Positions 44,360 to 56,796 of a DNA stretch of 64,000 bases are shown here, piece after piece. How positions within the stretch are numbered: the stretch's first letter is position 1; the number at the start of each line of letters is the position of its first letter. This stretch comes from Ridgeia piscesae (taxonomy: Eukaryota > Annelida > Polychaeta > Sabellida > Siboglinidae): assembly GCA_025642075.2 (NCBI GenBank), contig JAODUO010000476.1:432501-496500 (forward strand), written 5' to 3'. The notes beneath the pieces are model-generated. The model worked only from the letters and a program-made list of their open reading frames with translations. It was not told the origin of the DNA and ran no database searches. A program made the position numbers and the translations under genes.

Positions 44360-45277
44360 TTGTTTTTGTCGTTTTTTGTTCAACAATGGGACGCCGCGTA
44401 TGTGTGCGACCGAATCGGCAAGGAAACGGGGAAGGGCACAAAGAGCCGCAGAAAGACGGAAACAGCGGCCGTGTGTGAAAATGTGTATTTGGGAAAAGTT
44501 ATAGACTTGTGGAATCAAACGAAATGTACGGCCGGCATTATAAGTGACATAGAATTCGCCAAATGTCTTTTGGACAGGTTAGTACTCTGTTATTTCTCGC
44601 CTTCAACCATTTTCACATTGTTTTAATATTGCACGTTTAAATTATTCGACGGTATTACCTTCCCATTTCCTAGCCTAGGTTCCCGATGGACATAGCTTAC
44701 AGCCTTACTACTAGGCCCATGCCTTGGAGTGGACTTGTCACACTATTGTCCGAAGCAGGGTTGGGTCCAAATACAAATCAGCCAAGTCAAATTCAAGTAC
44801 AGACGGCTACCCGCACAGACACATTGCTTTTCCATATTTCAATTCAAATACAATTATACCTTTCCAATTCGAATACAAATACATTGCAATTTTTTAATTC
44901 AAATACGATACAAGTACATTGGAGTTATAGACCTTATGTCCCAAGTCACTTATACACCAAAATATTATATATATATATCCCCAAAACAATGCTAAGCAAC
45001 AGTTAAAATATCCCGTGGAACTGAAATGTTCTACAGAGTGTGCCAGCATTAGTGCTAATAATATAAACAGACAGGTTTATGTTAAGACTAAAGTTCAAAA
45101 ATAACGGAAAAACGTAATCATACATTTATGGCATAGTGTTTAGGGGAAACCCTTTTTAGTACCTATGTGACTTGGAACATGAAGTTCATACGCTGTACAA
45201 TGTCATTTTTTATTTGATTCAGGTATGATTTAAATACGCTCGCCGGCGTAAGTCCATTGGCATGGACTGCCGGATAA
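44360..45277 (+). pseudogene. Two-exon relic of an unrecognised gene
   Basis: Exon 1 (about 44360-44577) encodes a basic region followed by VCENVYLGKVIDLWNQTKC and SDIEFAKCLLDR. After a GT-AG intron (44578-45222) the second exon continues in phase as YDLNTLAGVSPLAWTAG and stops at 45275-45277. The pattern 'x-V-x-x-G-x-x-x-x-W ... S-D-x-E-F-A-x-x-L-L-D-x-Y' occurs in uncharacterised animal proteins near zinc-finger or transposase-like genes; I cannot name the family. The clean splice join across 645 bases argues for a genuine exon pair. The early stop suggests decay or a truncated 3' exon. It may belong to a mobile element. Confidence 0.4.
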
Positions 45278-45800
45278 GTGCTCGGATTGTCTAGTAGGGA
45301 ATCCAACTGGCGGGTCTATTGTCCGGCCAGTTCTGTCAACCGCCCAGGTCGAAACTTGGCCTCCGGGAGCACAGGGCCGATTAGTCGCGCTATTTACAGA
45401 GTTAGGTAATACTCGCTGTTCGCGGAGAAGGTTGAGAGTGTCTTCTAACATGTGACTTCTAACTCACGGTGACGGTTCTGGACTATCTCCGCAGATGGCA
45501 CTGGAGAATATCCCAGGAAGCTGCCGCTAGAAATGCTACATGTATGTAGGCGAGCCTGCTTGTGGATGTGTTCATCTCTCAGCGTGGGCTTCAGCGTTGT
45601 TGACGGTTTGTAACTCGGTTTAAACAAAAATGTGATAAATAAACTGAAGGTAAAAACGCTGCACATGATATGTATTTATTTTTAATATCACATGCACGTC
45701 AGATAAAACATTTTATAAATGACATGTCTAAAATATTTACAATGTGACAAAGTTTAACTGGTTAACTCCTGAAGTATTTTTAAAGAAAGATTTGACTTGA
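45278..45800. other. GC-richer segment, no gene named
   Basis: Minus-strand open frames (45451-45230, 45666-45445) lack recognisable motifs. It may be the continuation of the relic gene or part of the E3 copy. Confidence 0.3.
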
Positions 45801-48575
45801 CTTTCTAGATACAAACTACATATATATACTATATACATACTATACACTTATAATGTGTACATAATAAATAATAATAATAAAAAATAAAGTACAATAAGTT
45901 AACTACAATTTTGAAAAACAATCTCTTATGTAAAATAAAATAAACAAAATATAACTTTGTTGTTGTTTACAACTCACAGAAAAGTGAATAAACTAGTCAG
46001 GGTTCTCGCCATGTGGCTGAGAGTTACATGTGCAATCGCTATATGTTTACTCACCTGTATGAAGAGCCCCGGCCACAGATAGTGGTGGATACCTTTAGTT
46101 TATATAGTTGGTCTTTGCATAATAATCTAAATGTAGCTGAATGCTTCACACATTAGTCGATATGGTGTTTGATTTAACAGGTAGGTAGATATTGATGCAC
46201 AGCAAAATGTCAGGAACCTGGTATGCAGTACCATTAAAGAGAGTGAACTCACACAGTAATGCCGTCGATATCCAAGCCGATGTAGTTCTCCAAAGAATGC
46301 TGAATCTGTCCTATAGTGTCGAGACAGGGTGACTGAAGGCTCATGCCATATTTGCCAGACCATTGTACCCACCGTTCTACCATGAACTGCAAAGCTAGTC
46401 AGACCATCACCATATTCGCTTCTAAAGCAACCTGCATTCCATATTGGTCTCTAGTCCGTTTGGGTAATTGACTGGCCTAGAAGTCGGTGCACACACCATC
46501 AGTACTGGGGAGTCTCACGGATGCAACACAAAACTGAGATCATTCGGTTGATATTCACGACATTTAATCTGCAGCATCTTGCACAGCCCATGGTTGTGGA
46601 ATCTTGTCCGGGATCTCGGGCAGTATAGCTTATTAACTTGTGGACATAGTGGTGCAAAGCACATTAGTTCACTGTTCAGTTTCCTGTTGAGTGTTGACCT
46701 GAAAAGAAAAGCATATATTCAAATTCAGTAAACAAAAACTGGCACCATGGTATTAGAATTTTCATTATGGAGTGTTCATTGCCATAATCAATAAATATAC
46801 AGCTGTATAACCTACTATTTCATGTATGACCTAAAGCATTCCACACAAAAGGCAGCAAGAAATATTCAGCTACAGCAGCATGTACATGTTGATAGCTGAG
46901 CAGGGTTGTAATTTATTAGGTGTTTATTTTCATTACATGAAATTAAAATTACCCAGCTATATTTAATTATAGTGATGCCTTATGTTAGATATTATTATAT
47001 AATTATTTGAATACCCCTAAACATAGCGCATTCATATTTTCTGTTTTATTTTCAATATAAAATTTTGTGTCAGGGTCTGTCATGTAATAACTACTACATA
47101 TGTTATATTTGACATTTTCTGGCGCAGTCTGACGTTGTATGCATGCCAATGTGAATGTTGGAAGTGACAAAATAAGGTGTTATTGTGATGCCAACAGTAT
47201 ATTTCCTTCCCCAAATATTCAGACATACCTTGCATATCTACCTTCTTCAAAATGAATACTAACTGATTTTATAAATTTATTTCTGAGTTATCGTTGTAGG
47301 CTGAATACTTTTTTAAAGGTGTTTTCCATGTCCAAGATATTATGAAGATGAAAGCAAATATGTATTGAAATAGGCAAATTAAAATGTTTTGAAAATGTAT
47401 ACATTGTTGATTGTTAAAATGTTTACTTCACTTGGATTTATCAGATGTGGGCCTGCTGCAAACTACGTATCCTCCATGCATTTGCCCGACCCAAGTGATT
47501 GCATTAATCTTAGCCCCCTACTCTGCCTCATCTCACTTGCATTGTAGTGTGGCCGGTAGTAATATATCATAATTCCAGTTATATATTATGCAATCATATA
47601 TTGCTGTGATGAAAAGATTAAGATTAGAACAGCTGGCACATGTGAGTTGAAAGGTATCAGGTATTACATACACTACAGCTAAGCATCATTGACCACAATG
47701 GAAACAGGTGCAAGAATGTTGTGTAATACTAGCATTTTATGTTCATGTTAATTTTTTTATTGAATAAATTCATCACCATCATGGTTGTCATAAAAATATA
47801 AATTATGTTGCTTAAACTATAACGCAAATCAACAACATCCTGTGATAATAATAACATATGAGTCACAAAACACTGTTTTAATAATTGTGATAACCAACAT
47901 AATCTTTCATTTGACGTTCTGTTGCACGAGATAATGGATGCTCCCCATATCATATCATTTCGTCCCTAACGTCATCTACTCTCTCTAGATATGTACCTTT
48001 GCAATTGCACAACTTATTAATTAACAAGGTGCTGCGTAATCAAATACAATACATATACATTATAAATACAGGCTGTATCTGGCTGAGTGATGCAGGGCGA
48101 TGCCGACTGTCAAACTGTTTGTCAGACTTATATTAATATAATATAATCTTACAAGTTAGAGAATCGGCGTCGAGTAGGCCTATAATGAAGTTGCAGTTCT
48201 CGTTGAATTAGCCCGCAACTACTCGCTCTTGTTGCTAACTGCGATAATGCACTTAAATTAAAACGTACCTTCACAGAAGAAGGACTTCGGAATTTTCATC
48301 ATGACACGCAAAAGCACATGCGATTTGTTATTGTGCCGTAGGATATCGATCTCGTATAAACCACGGGACCCTAAAAGCGCAGGACGTTTACAGCTGCTGA
48401 TGGCTTCGCCAGTTATACCCGGTGTAACGACGATTCTTTTTTGCCGAATAAAAAAGACAAGTACGCATTTTAAAGTTAAACTGACTGTGCATACTAGTTA
48501 AACTACTGACACATTACACACCAGGACATAAAAGAAAAGGATTGTCGATGGGCAAAACGAAATGATTGGGAAGCT
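45800..48575 (-). mobile_element. E3 family TTAA-target transposon, copy 2 (inverted, 3'-truncated)
   Basis: The reverse complement aligns with 12790-15500 of copy 1 in long blocks: the GAATC.GCGTCGAGTAG region at about 48160, GCCAGATACAG.C near 48070, the AAAGAGAGTGAACTCACAC block near 46235, and GCCACATGGCGAGAACC-like near 46010. The outer end at 48575 (GGGAAGCT then TTAA, 48576-48579) corresponds to the copy 1 terminus. The plus-strand frame starting MTRKSTCDLLLCR (48301) is the counterpart of the minus-strand frame near 12978. The other terminus is not found; alignment fades near 45800. Confidence 0.65.
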
Positions 48576-48810
48576 TTAATATAAAGTAAACATTTCCACA
48601 TATACTCAATTTATTTACGCCAGCGGTTTACACCAAACATATTTTTGAACACCCAGCCATCAAAATACCCTGAGCTACGCCATTGTAGACGAAGAATGAC
48701 GTCGCGACGGTTAGGCGCTCTCCACAGATTCCCTGCGTATTAGTTATTTATAAACCCGTCTGGAGGCGCTGTGCGCAGATAAAAATTTAAATGGCGTGCT
48801 GTCTAAACCT

Positions 48811-50791
48811 TCGCCCGAAGAAGATTTTACGGATGCAGAAGTATCTGGATATAGATTACAGCCGCAAAGACAAAGGCATGTATTGTAAGACAAACCAGAG
48901 GCGAGTGGCCATGAAAATTAAGACACACGGGAAGCTGTACTTACAAAACACAAAACTAGCAGAGATGGTGTCAACTGGTGGCGGTGTCGAACCGATTTGT
49001 TGGTGCGGTGACAGGAGTTTGTCTGCTGTCATGAAATGGCTGCAACTCGGCAACGCACGGAGCATGTTGATAAAGGTAAACAGTAAGTTGTATATTATTG
49101 TTATCGCTTAAATATTATTATCATGAGGTCCGGACTGCGTAATGATGGTATTATTATGACAACTGAAATCTGATCGCTTAGCTTGGGCCAGCCGGGTCAC
49201 CTCGCTGACCTTAGCCTCAGGCTTGCTGCATTCAACTCTTAGTAAGCGTCACTTTTTACGTTTTATGGTAATAACATATTTGTTAAGGCTTGATGGGGTT
49301 TATCATTTAACATAAATTGTATTGATTAGTTCCAATGAAATTAAGTGAACCAGGTCCTACAATTGTGCAAGAGTGTCTATTGTGAAGAAAAAACACAATA
49401 CCTTGCTGTGTTTTTTTTGCATCCCCGCAGGCGTAGACACCCATCACATTTGCAGTAACATCTATATTGATTCATATATCATGACCTAAATGCACCGCCT
49501 ACACAACAGTGGCAGACAGTTACGATTATTGTATTTAAACATAAACTGCAGGTTATCTTCTCGTCATTTTGCATGTGTCTTATGGAATCATATATAAACA
49601 TAGATAATGAGTCTGTTTCAAGGAAGCCAGATATATTAGTGACGAGATGAATACAGGAAATGTGTCAGAATTCATGCTTTGTGAAATTATGTTCATTCAG
49701 AAAAATAATCCATGTTTGCAATGATTCACATAACACATTTCTTAATACTTGATTTTTTTATTACAGGTGGACTGCTGTGTATTATGAAAAGTCAGGGATT
49801 TGAAATTCTCTGCTTCGAGCAACTGGTGCTTCGGAATGTATTGGTTGCACTGAACCATACACAGATAGATAACTGACAACTAGATCCATCAACAAACAAG
49901 TAAGTACACTGTGCATACATTTTATATAATTATGTTGCAATAAAAGTAAATGCATCAAATAAGAAGCAACAATACAACAATAAACAAAGTAACACTATCA
50001 ATAAAAACTATTAGTTATCATTACTTATAGATACATCACAAGTGGAACCATTATAATTTGTATGTAGTGAAAATGGCAGGTATATTTCTGAACATAGTGC
50101 ATAGTTCCTACTACTGCCCAAAGTATAGAATGGATCAAACAGAGTAAATTATAAACCCTAACTGGATAACAAACGGTACCAAAATTTTGAACAAATGTTG
50201 AAAAACTGCCATATTGCAATGATCAGATTATTATAATTCTTGTAGATCCATGTTCTGAACATTGTGTGCAATGACCACAGCATTTTAAAAATGGGTCAAG
50301 AGACTGAAGTCCTTTGGAATATATAGTGAATTTGTAATTATGAGCGAAACATGCATAGCAACTGCCTACTATAGTGCCTTGTCTTTTCACCATAATAATC
50401 TAACTGAATTTTTTTCTGGTTATCCATATCAGATGACAACCCAAATATGTGAATGCATGGAGTGAAGTTGTCATTAGAGGTTTTAGTCAAGATTTCTATG
50501 TTTGGCAGCTTTCAGAATGGTTCAATCAAATTAATAAACATTTCTTGTGCTTAGTAGCAATACCCTAATTTATTTTTATTCCAAATTATAGAAATATATC
50601 CTCAATGGTTTCTGATACGTGGGAGCTAACGGCACACAGCGGTTTAAAAGTGCATAATGTCAACATTAGATGCTGCCACACAATTGTTTCTGTTTTTCCT
50701 AAAAAGCACCACATATTTGAAATGGGGTGTGTCTTTAATGATAACATCAATCGTGATTTCATTCCTACAATGAATATAGTGCTTGCATTAA
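48811..50791 (+). pseudogene. P2X7 cytoplasmic-tail-like cysteine-domain gene, copy A
   Basis: Three exons are readable. Exon 1 (about 48811 to the GTAAAC donor at about 49077): SPEEDFTDAEVSGYRLQPQR, later NWWRCRTDLLVR, a TGA, then QEFVCCHEMAATRQRTEHVD. Exon 2 (about 49768-49899): GLLCIMKSQGFEILCFEQLV LRNVL, joining exon 1 in phase 1. Exon 3 (about 50592-50791): NIRCCHTIVSVFPKKHHIFE. Order and motifs (Y-R-F-x-P, W-W-x-C, V-C-C-x-E, C-I-x3-G-F-x3-C, C-x-x-x-I-x-x-x-F-P) match the zinc-binding ballast-like domain of the P2X7 receptor tail and its many invertebrate relatives. Three in-frame stops in exon 1 and one in exon 2 disable this copy. No P2X channel part is present. Whether the protein ever served transposition is unknown. 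Confidence 0.62.
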
Positions 50792-53166
50792 CAGGTTAGT
50801 ATTTAGACAAATTTGAAACGCTTTTCTACATGATTATAAACATGTACTCATTTTTGGTAATTTCATTTGATAATCATGTAATAAGTCATTGTTTTAGTAA
50901 CCAAACATTAGCCAAATTAGTAACCATAAGTTAAATAACAACACATTGACCAGGAATTCCACTATCACATTCCACTCCCAATTATCACTTGTTCTAATCT
51001 TAATATTCCACACTGTATCTAATGTATATACAGTGACTGTATATTTATGTAGTTTTTATATTATATTTTAATACATTCGGTGATAATGACATGTGTTATT
51101 TTTATTAAAAGATAGAGAAGTTATTAATTACACAAGTAGCTGTATTCATAAGTGTACACAGTAACTGATTACAGCTGTGTTTGGACATGACACAGTTACT
51201 AGGAGTTCATTCAAATGCCACACCTATTATCTTAGAAATAACAAGCAATGCTGCAATTACTATGTGCTACTTTTTACAGCTTGGTGCAATGTGAAGAGAA
51301 CTGTACAAGCAAGGATTCAAATGCAACTTATCGCAAAAGTCCCCTTGTAGTTACGACTGCTGTCATACCTTCTCTTGGGACAGGTAACTCTGATACACCT
51401 CCACCTGTCCAGTATGACAGAATTTAGTGAGCTCGGGAATGGCTCCACAGAAAGCACCGTGCTGTGATGACTGACTACAGGCATGGCATTGAATGCTGCT
51501 GAACCTTGCTCCAGATACATTGTCATATCTTCTTCCTCAACAATTGCAGCGTGTGCGCATGAGTGAAACTGGACATTCCCTGTCCACGTGTGGATCCACA
51601 ATGTGATGCAGGAGTGACAACCACCGTTCTATGTAACCAACAACAAAGGAACGTGAAATAATTCATTGCATCATCACCTAATTGGCATTTCCTCTGGTTA
51701 TTCATATGAGATTACCAGAAAGTGAGAAACACAGCCATGTTGTCAGAATGCAGCAGACAATATCAATCTAGTGTATGAATTTTCACTCTATAATTATCTA
51801 GAATATAAATTTCCTTTTTCAATTATCACTTACAGGTGACAATAGATTTTTAACCACCGACGTCACATCTAATAAGCTAATAAAAATAAAATAAACACAA
51901 CTTGCAGATAAAATTAGTAGTTTAAATGAACATATAGCTTAAAACTTGCATGCAGCAACTGTCCACGGATTTCAAACAATCATTGAATTCCACCAGCCAT
52001 TAAACAGTCATAAATACTGCTACTCGAAGGGGAAACTAATGTTGAAGGTTGCGTATCAAAGTGCATGCAGAAACTTGATAAAAGTATGATAAATATAGTC
52101 AGATGTGTAGCTCATAATTGGAAACTAACAGAAAAATGCAACTAACCAAACTTTGTAAACACTTAATTTTTAAATAAATACTGACTGAATTTCTAGTCTT
52201 CAGCATCATAGCATGTTCAATGTTTCTTAGTACATATCTGAATACACTGATCATAAGCTTTACTAACTGTATTCATCAATGTCACCTTACTCTGGCATAG
52301 CCTACATTCACATCGATGGAAATGAATGTCTATGGCTATGATTCGGTTACCGAATTTACGAAGAAGTGCCAATGACAATCCCAAGCCATGGTCCCTCCGT
52401 TGACATATTATCACCCATGAGACGTGTTTATGTTCAAGTTCAGTTATTCAAGTTTCTTCTAAAGATAAAATTATCTATTCTGCATTCTACTAAATTCTGC
52501 AATGATATCAAGTGTGCTATTGTCCTAGCCTGGTTCAAGCATATCTTAGTCTTTACACATGTGGACGTGATATCATAAAAACAGATTAGCTGTCATCGAT
52601 GGACATCGCCATCGTCAACACCGATGATCGAGCCATCGTCAATCGATAGCCGGTCTAACTCTAAGGTCAAAACTACTTTTAACAGCACAAAAACGTTACA
52701 TGTGCTTGACATATGTCAACAATTAAAAAACACAATTAAATATATAACGTTATATCACGGAAAAAGAAAGTACATCATACTAACCTTCTTACGATGTGAT
52801 CACTGATGTCTCGGCCAGTTTGATATGCGTTGCTTCGACGGTTAAATGGCTAAATATTGTCAGCACTGCCCCGGTTTAAGAAGACGACGGTCGGCGACGT
52901 TTTGTTGGATCTTGTTCCATCAACTGGTGATATATGTCTACTTCATTATTACTTATTGACCACAGATTTAGGTCTACGCACCGGCTACATGTCACGCCAA
53001 CTGAACGAAGACTCGAAGTTGTTGCACCGCGGTGACGTCGCAGGAAGCTAACCGGACTTAGCAGAGACCCAGAATCCGCGCGCTTATTGGCCAAAACAAG
53101 CCAAACTAACCCGATTTAGATGGCGGCGTCTAGGCCATCGTGGATTTCGTTAGAATGTTAGACTTT
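50792..53166. other. 3' half of family P copy A; possible further exon at 51281-51380
   Basis: A plus-strand exon candidate between TTTTTACAG and GTAACT encodes LVQCEENCTSKDSNATYRKS PLVV-type sequence and is conserved with changes at about 62557 in copy B. No transposase motif was recognised in the rest. Conservation with copy B is uniform, including non-coding parts, as expected of duplicate transposon copies. Confidence 0.3.
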
Positions 53167-53859
53167 AAGGTCACATTCTGAGTAAACCGCTGACGTTAAA
53201 AAATCGAGTATATGGGGAAATTGTTACTTTGTATAAACTCTATTAAGTGTATGACACGAAACTGTTGCCTTTTTTTGCCCTTTAATCGTGGATGTCCCCC
53301 GTTGGCGTTGCTTAAATGGGGGAATGGTCCCCGTGGCTGTGGCTGTGTGTGACGTGTTTAAAAAAGGTGAATACAATAGTACAAATGTTATTTGTACTTA
53401 CCAATCAAAGCAAAGTAGGAAAGAATACTGATGACCAATAAAGTATGCATGGTAATGTTTAGGAATCCTTTCAGTGGTTAGAAATCCATTAGATGACTAC
53501 GCAAAATGTAAGGTCACATTCTGAATAAACCGCTGACGTTACAAAAAATCGAGTATATGTGGAAATTGATACTTTGTTTAAACTCTATTAAGTGTATGAC
53601 ACGAAACTGTTGCCTTTTTTTGCCCTTTAATCGTGGATGTCTCTCGTTGGCGTTGCTTAAATGGGGGAATGGTCCCCGTGGCTGTGGCTGTGGCTGTGTT
53701 GTGACGTGTTTAAAAAATGTGAATACAATAATACAAATGTTATTTGTACTTACCGATCAAAGCAAAGTAGGAAAGAATACTGTTGACCAATAAAGTATGC
53801 ATGGTAATGTTTAGGAATCGTTTCAGTGGTTAGAAATCCATTAGATGCCTACGCAAAAT
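53167..53859. repeat. Tandem duplication (unit about 344 bp) spanning a transposon end
   Basis: 53167-53509 and 53510-53859 are about 95% alike by eye. Each unit contains the right inverted repeat of family P, its TTAA and about 225 bases of flank, including GGGGGAATGGTCCCCGTGGCTGTGG-like sequence. The second unit is therefore a solo terminal repeat. Confidence 0.88.
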
Positions 53860-55133
53860 GTACGAAATCACTTCTGCACACAATCCCGACAATTCAATAT
53901 TCCAGCATTTCTTCCGACGCCGAGTTATGAAATATTCAACCGCACATTTCCTTCCAACTCCTAACATATTTGGCTGATATGTATATAAAATGTACGTATT
54001 GCAACTAGTGTATATATATATGGTGTAATGTGTAAAAGGGTTTAGTAAATTAGGCTTACATTGAATATTGTTGTATTTTAACTGGCTTGACTAATGAACT
54101 ATTTAACCGCGCGCCTTAATTAAATTAACTTGTTGAATTCTATTTTTACCAAAGTTTTGATTCATACGGTCTCCGTTGAACGGCGCCACTCTTTGTGTTA
54201 CACTCGAGTTCTGACAACATCTGGGTTGCGAGATCTGTTATATTGTCTAATAGCTCATGTTTGTTGCACATATTTTTTTATAATCACTGGTAGTGCTTGC
54301 TTAGTGGTAGTTGTATTGGTTGTTTACACTGAGCAGTACCCCTTTGGATCCAGATGTTGTTGTACATAAATTTACGAATATGTACTAGACTACCTTGTCT
54401 TGTAAGACTTGTGAACAATGTATGTAGTAAGGAGTCGTTAATAATTGTCAACATCTTCGGAAGCATACAAAGACGCCCCCCTCCTCCGTCCCCAAAGACT
54501 ACACTAAAATATTGGTTATTGTGACTAATATACGTACCGACAATAGGCAAGTGGTCTACACCAGGTTTTTTTATTAAAGGGATACTCCTGTCAGTGAGAG
54601 GTTCACAGTATTTACCTAATCCCCCTACATATGTATAATATCAATTAATCAATACTAGTTTTCAACACCGAACATTCAACATAATACAGAACATAGTAGA
54701 AACAACCAGTATTAAATGTTAGAAAAAGGGGTATACTGAAGAAATTATCTTATGGATGTGTATACCCCTATCACATTGTTTAATAGTTTGTTTAATGTTG
54801 TAGCATCTATGCTGTTGTAACAATTAATTAATCAATTATAACATAGTTAATTTTGCTATAATGCTCAGTAGTACAATATTTAGTAATCATGCTGACTTAT
54901 TTGAGAGTAGCCCTCTGTGTATGTAACCAACTATTATCCATATATCGTACACTATATACCTACTTGTTGTGCATAGTTAGTGTGCACAAAGATCGTTAAT
55001 AAACAATGTGTAGTATAATTGTACCGAAAATCATATTATTTTGGATTCAGGGCGCTACCATCTTGACGCACAGAACCAGTAAACCAGTAAACCGCTTACG
55101 TCATTGGCGCATGCACGTTCAAACATCCAACGT
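53860..55133. other. No gene seen
   Basis: AT-rich; short frames at 54130-54369 and 54550-54284 lack motifs. Confidence 0.45.
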
Positions 55134-55344
55134 GGAACCTTCTTCTCATGAGTTCCGGTTAGCTGTCAACCTTGGCGTCGTCTCTGGTTACGTCTTTGAT
55201 TCCAAACATTTCATACGTAATATTTGCATTTTGAACATCAAAATGTCAACCAATATACCGATGGTGAATTTACGTTATATTTAAGTCGATTTGTTTCTAT
55301 AATTAAAAGATGGTTATTCCTTTGAAAAATAGCCGATTATTAGA

Positions 55345-55490
55345 AGGTAAGAAAGCATACTTCCAAACTTCTTGAACACATACTTCATAGCCGAATCGTG
55401 AAACACCTTGAACATCGTCACATTCTAACTGCCCAGGCACACTTCCGTCTTCTGACTTGTTCAATAACGTCTTTGCCTTTTTTCTCACCC
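55345..55490 (+). pseudogene. LINE reverse transcriptase fragment (left arm)
   Basis: The plus-strand frame reads HTSKLLEHILHSRIVKHLEH then RHILTAQAHFRLLTC. This is the segment before polymerase motif A in jockey/CR1-like LINEs (S-K-x-L-E-H-I ... H-L ... I-L-x-x-x-Q-x-G-F-R). Short and truncated on both sides. Confidence 0.6.
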
Positions 55491-55839
55491 TCATGTTTCT
55501 TTTAATTTCTATCCGTATATGTGATGCCTAACAATAAACGAACTTAAGTCACGGCTCAGAAGAGATTGGAGATGCCACCCAGACCTATATAATAAAAAAA
55601 ATCTAATTAGTCAGCCATAATTATGCAAACCGGACAACAGCATATGAAAAATACACCAATAGAGAAACTGCAACATCAGAAAATAAACCTTGAGACGGTC
55701 TAAATGCTCAATCTTGGGCAAATATTGATCGGACTTGAAGTTGAGGTAGGTCTAACATACTTATGTCCATGTTTGTGTGGCTGCTAGCTTGTTCTTTGGC
55801 ATAAAGACTGCCTGGCTGGAGATATCCCTGCTACACCTT

Positions 55840-56115
55840 TACTATGGTTTACCATAGTAAATTTAATATCGTTTCCTACTGTGTTTTTTTGCGGAATATT
55901 TGCTATGCTTTACCATAGTAAATATTATGGTTTACTATAGTATTTACAATGGTAAAAACGGTTTACTATGTTTTAGTACAGTGAATACCATATTTTAGCA
56001 TGGATTACTAAGGTGATTATCACAGTTTTCTACAGTGAATACCATATTTTACTATGGCGAATATCACATTTTACTATGTTGTACCACAGTGAATATTATG
56101 CATAGTGAGTCTTGA
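55840..56115. repeat. Degenerate array of TTTACTATGGTAAA-like palindromes
   Basis: Motifs TTTACCATAGTAAA, TTTACTATAGTA, TACAGTGAATACCATATTTTA and close variants recur about ten times in 275 bases, in both orientations, with irregular spacing. Confidence 0.75.
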
Positions 56116-56177
56116 TCCTCTACACATGCCATCAAACTAAAAGAATCAAAGAATGTGTTTATAGTATAATGAAATCT

Positions 56178-56465
56178 TTATTGACATGTTAAAAATTGCA
56201 GCAAATAATTAATTATATATTTATGGTTGATGATATTGGTATTCCATAACGTCCGAATCCATGTAGTTTCATAGATCTCACTCCTCAAACTGGTGTCCCT
56301 CTGCACCTGTGTAATACAGGAAATTTGATTTCTTATGTCTGAAAGACGGAAGTGGACCTGGGCAGTTAGAATGTGACGTTGTTCAAGGTGTTTCACGATG
56401 CGGGTATGAAGTATGTGTTCAAGAAGTTTGGAAGTGTGCTTCTTATCTTCTAATAATCGGCTAGT
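56178..56465 (-). pseudogene. LINE reverse transcriptase fragment (right arm)
   Basis: From about 56460 down: KKHTSKLLEHILHTRIVKHL EQRHILTAQVHF, then after a short gap ISCITQVQRD. Same LINE family as the left arm but reaching further 3'. Truncated, with no catalytic box. Confidence 0.6.
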
Positions 56466-56796
56466 TTTTCAAAAAATCTTTTAATTACAGAAACATAACC
56501 GATCGATTTAAATATAACGTACTTTCACCATCGGTATATTGATTGACTTTTCGTGGTCAAAATGCAAATATTATGTGCAAAATGTTTGGAATCAAAGACG
56601 TAACCAAAGACGACGCCAAGTTTGACAGCTAACCGGAACTCATGAGAAGAAGGTTCCAATCGACCCGATGCGGACTATCAGAATTACCAAATAGGCCTTG
56701 TGCACTATGACGTCATTATCTGGGCAAGCCCTTCCGGCGCAATTGCATTTTGTACTCGTCAAAATTGTTTTGTGCCGCTGTAGCGCTTACATTTTT

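Larger units (their letters stand above)
48576..53281 (+). mobile_element. Family P TTAA-target transposon, copy A (carries P2X7-like gene)
   Basis: Collinear with copy B (59532 onward) over its whole length, including introns. The right terminus is the inverted repeat GTTGCCTTTTTTTGCCCT ending at 53281, followed by TTAA. The inverted homology of the two termini extends inward for about 100 bases (compare 59488-59590 with 53181-53281). The left terminus of copy A is missing. Homology to copy B starts exactly at the TTAA (48576-48579) that also bounds the inverted E3 copy, so E3 apparently inserted into this element's left end. Expected full length about 4.75 kb. The coding orientation is plus. 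Confidence 0.75.
55134..56657. repeat. Inverted duplication, arms about 315 bp, spacer about 890 bp
   Basis: 55134-55450 is the reverse complement of 56344-56657 with scattered differences. Each arm is composite: an outer part (GGAACCTTCTTCTCATGAG ... ACCAATATACCGATGG-like) and an inner LINE fragment pointing toward the spacer. The spacer contains the TTACTATGG array at 55840-56115. Confidence 0.85.

Noticed and set aside
48791..49111. 106-codon frame starting MACCLNLRPKKIL as the real protein of family P copy A
   Set aside because: It is out of frame with the motif-bearing reading (YRLQP, WWRC, VCCHE) conserved in copy B; it is open only because copy A's true frame has stops.
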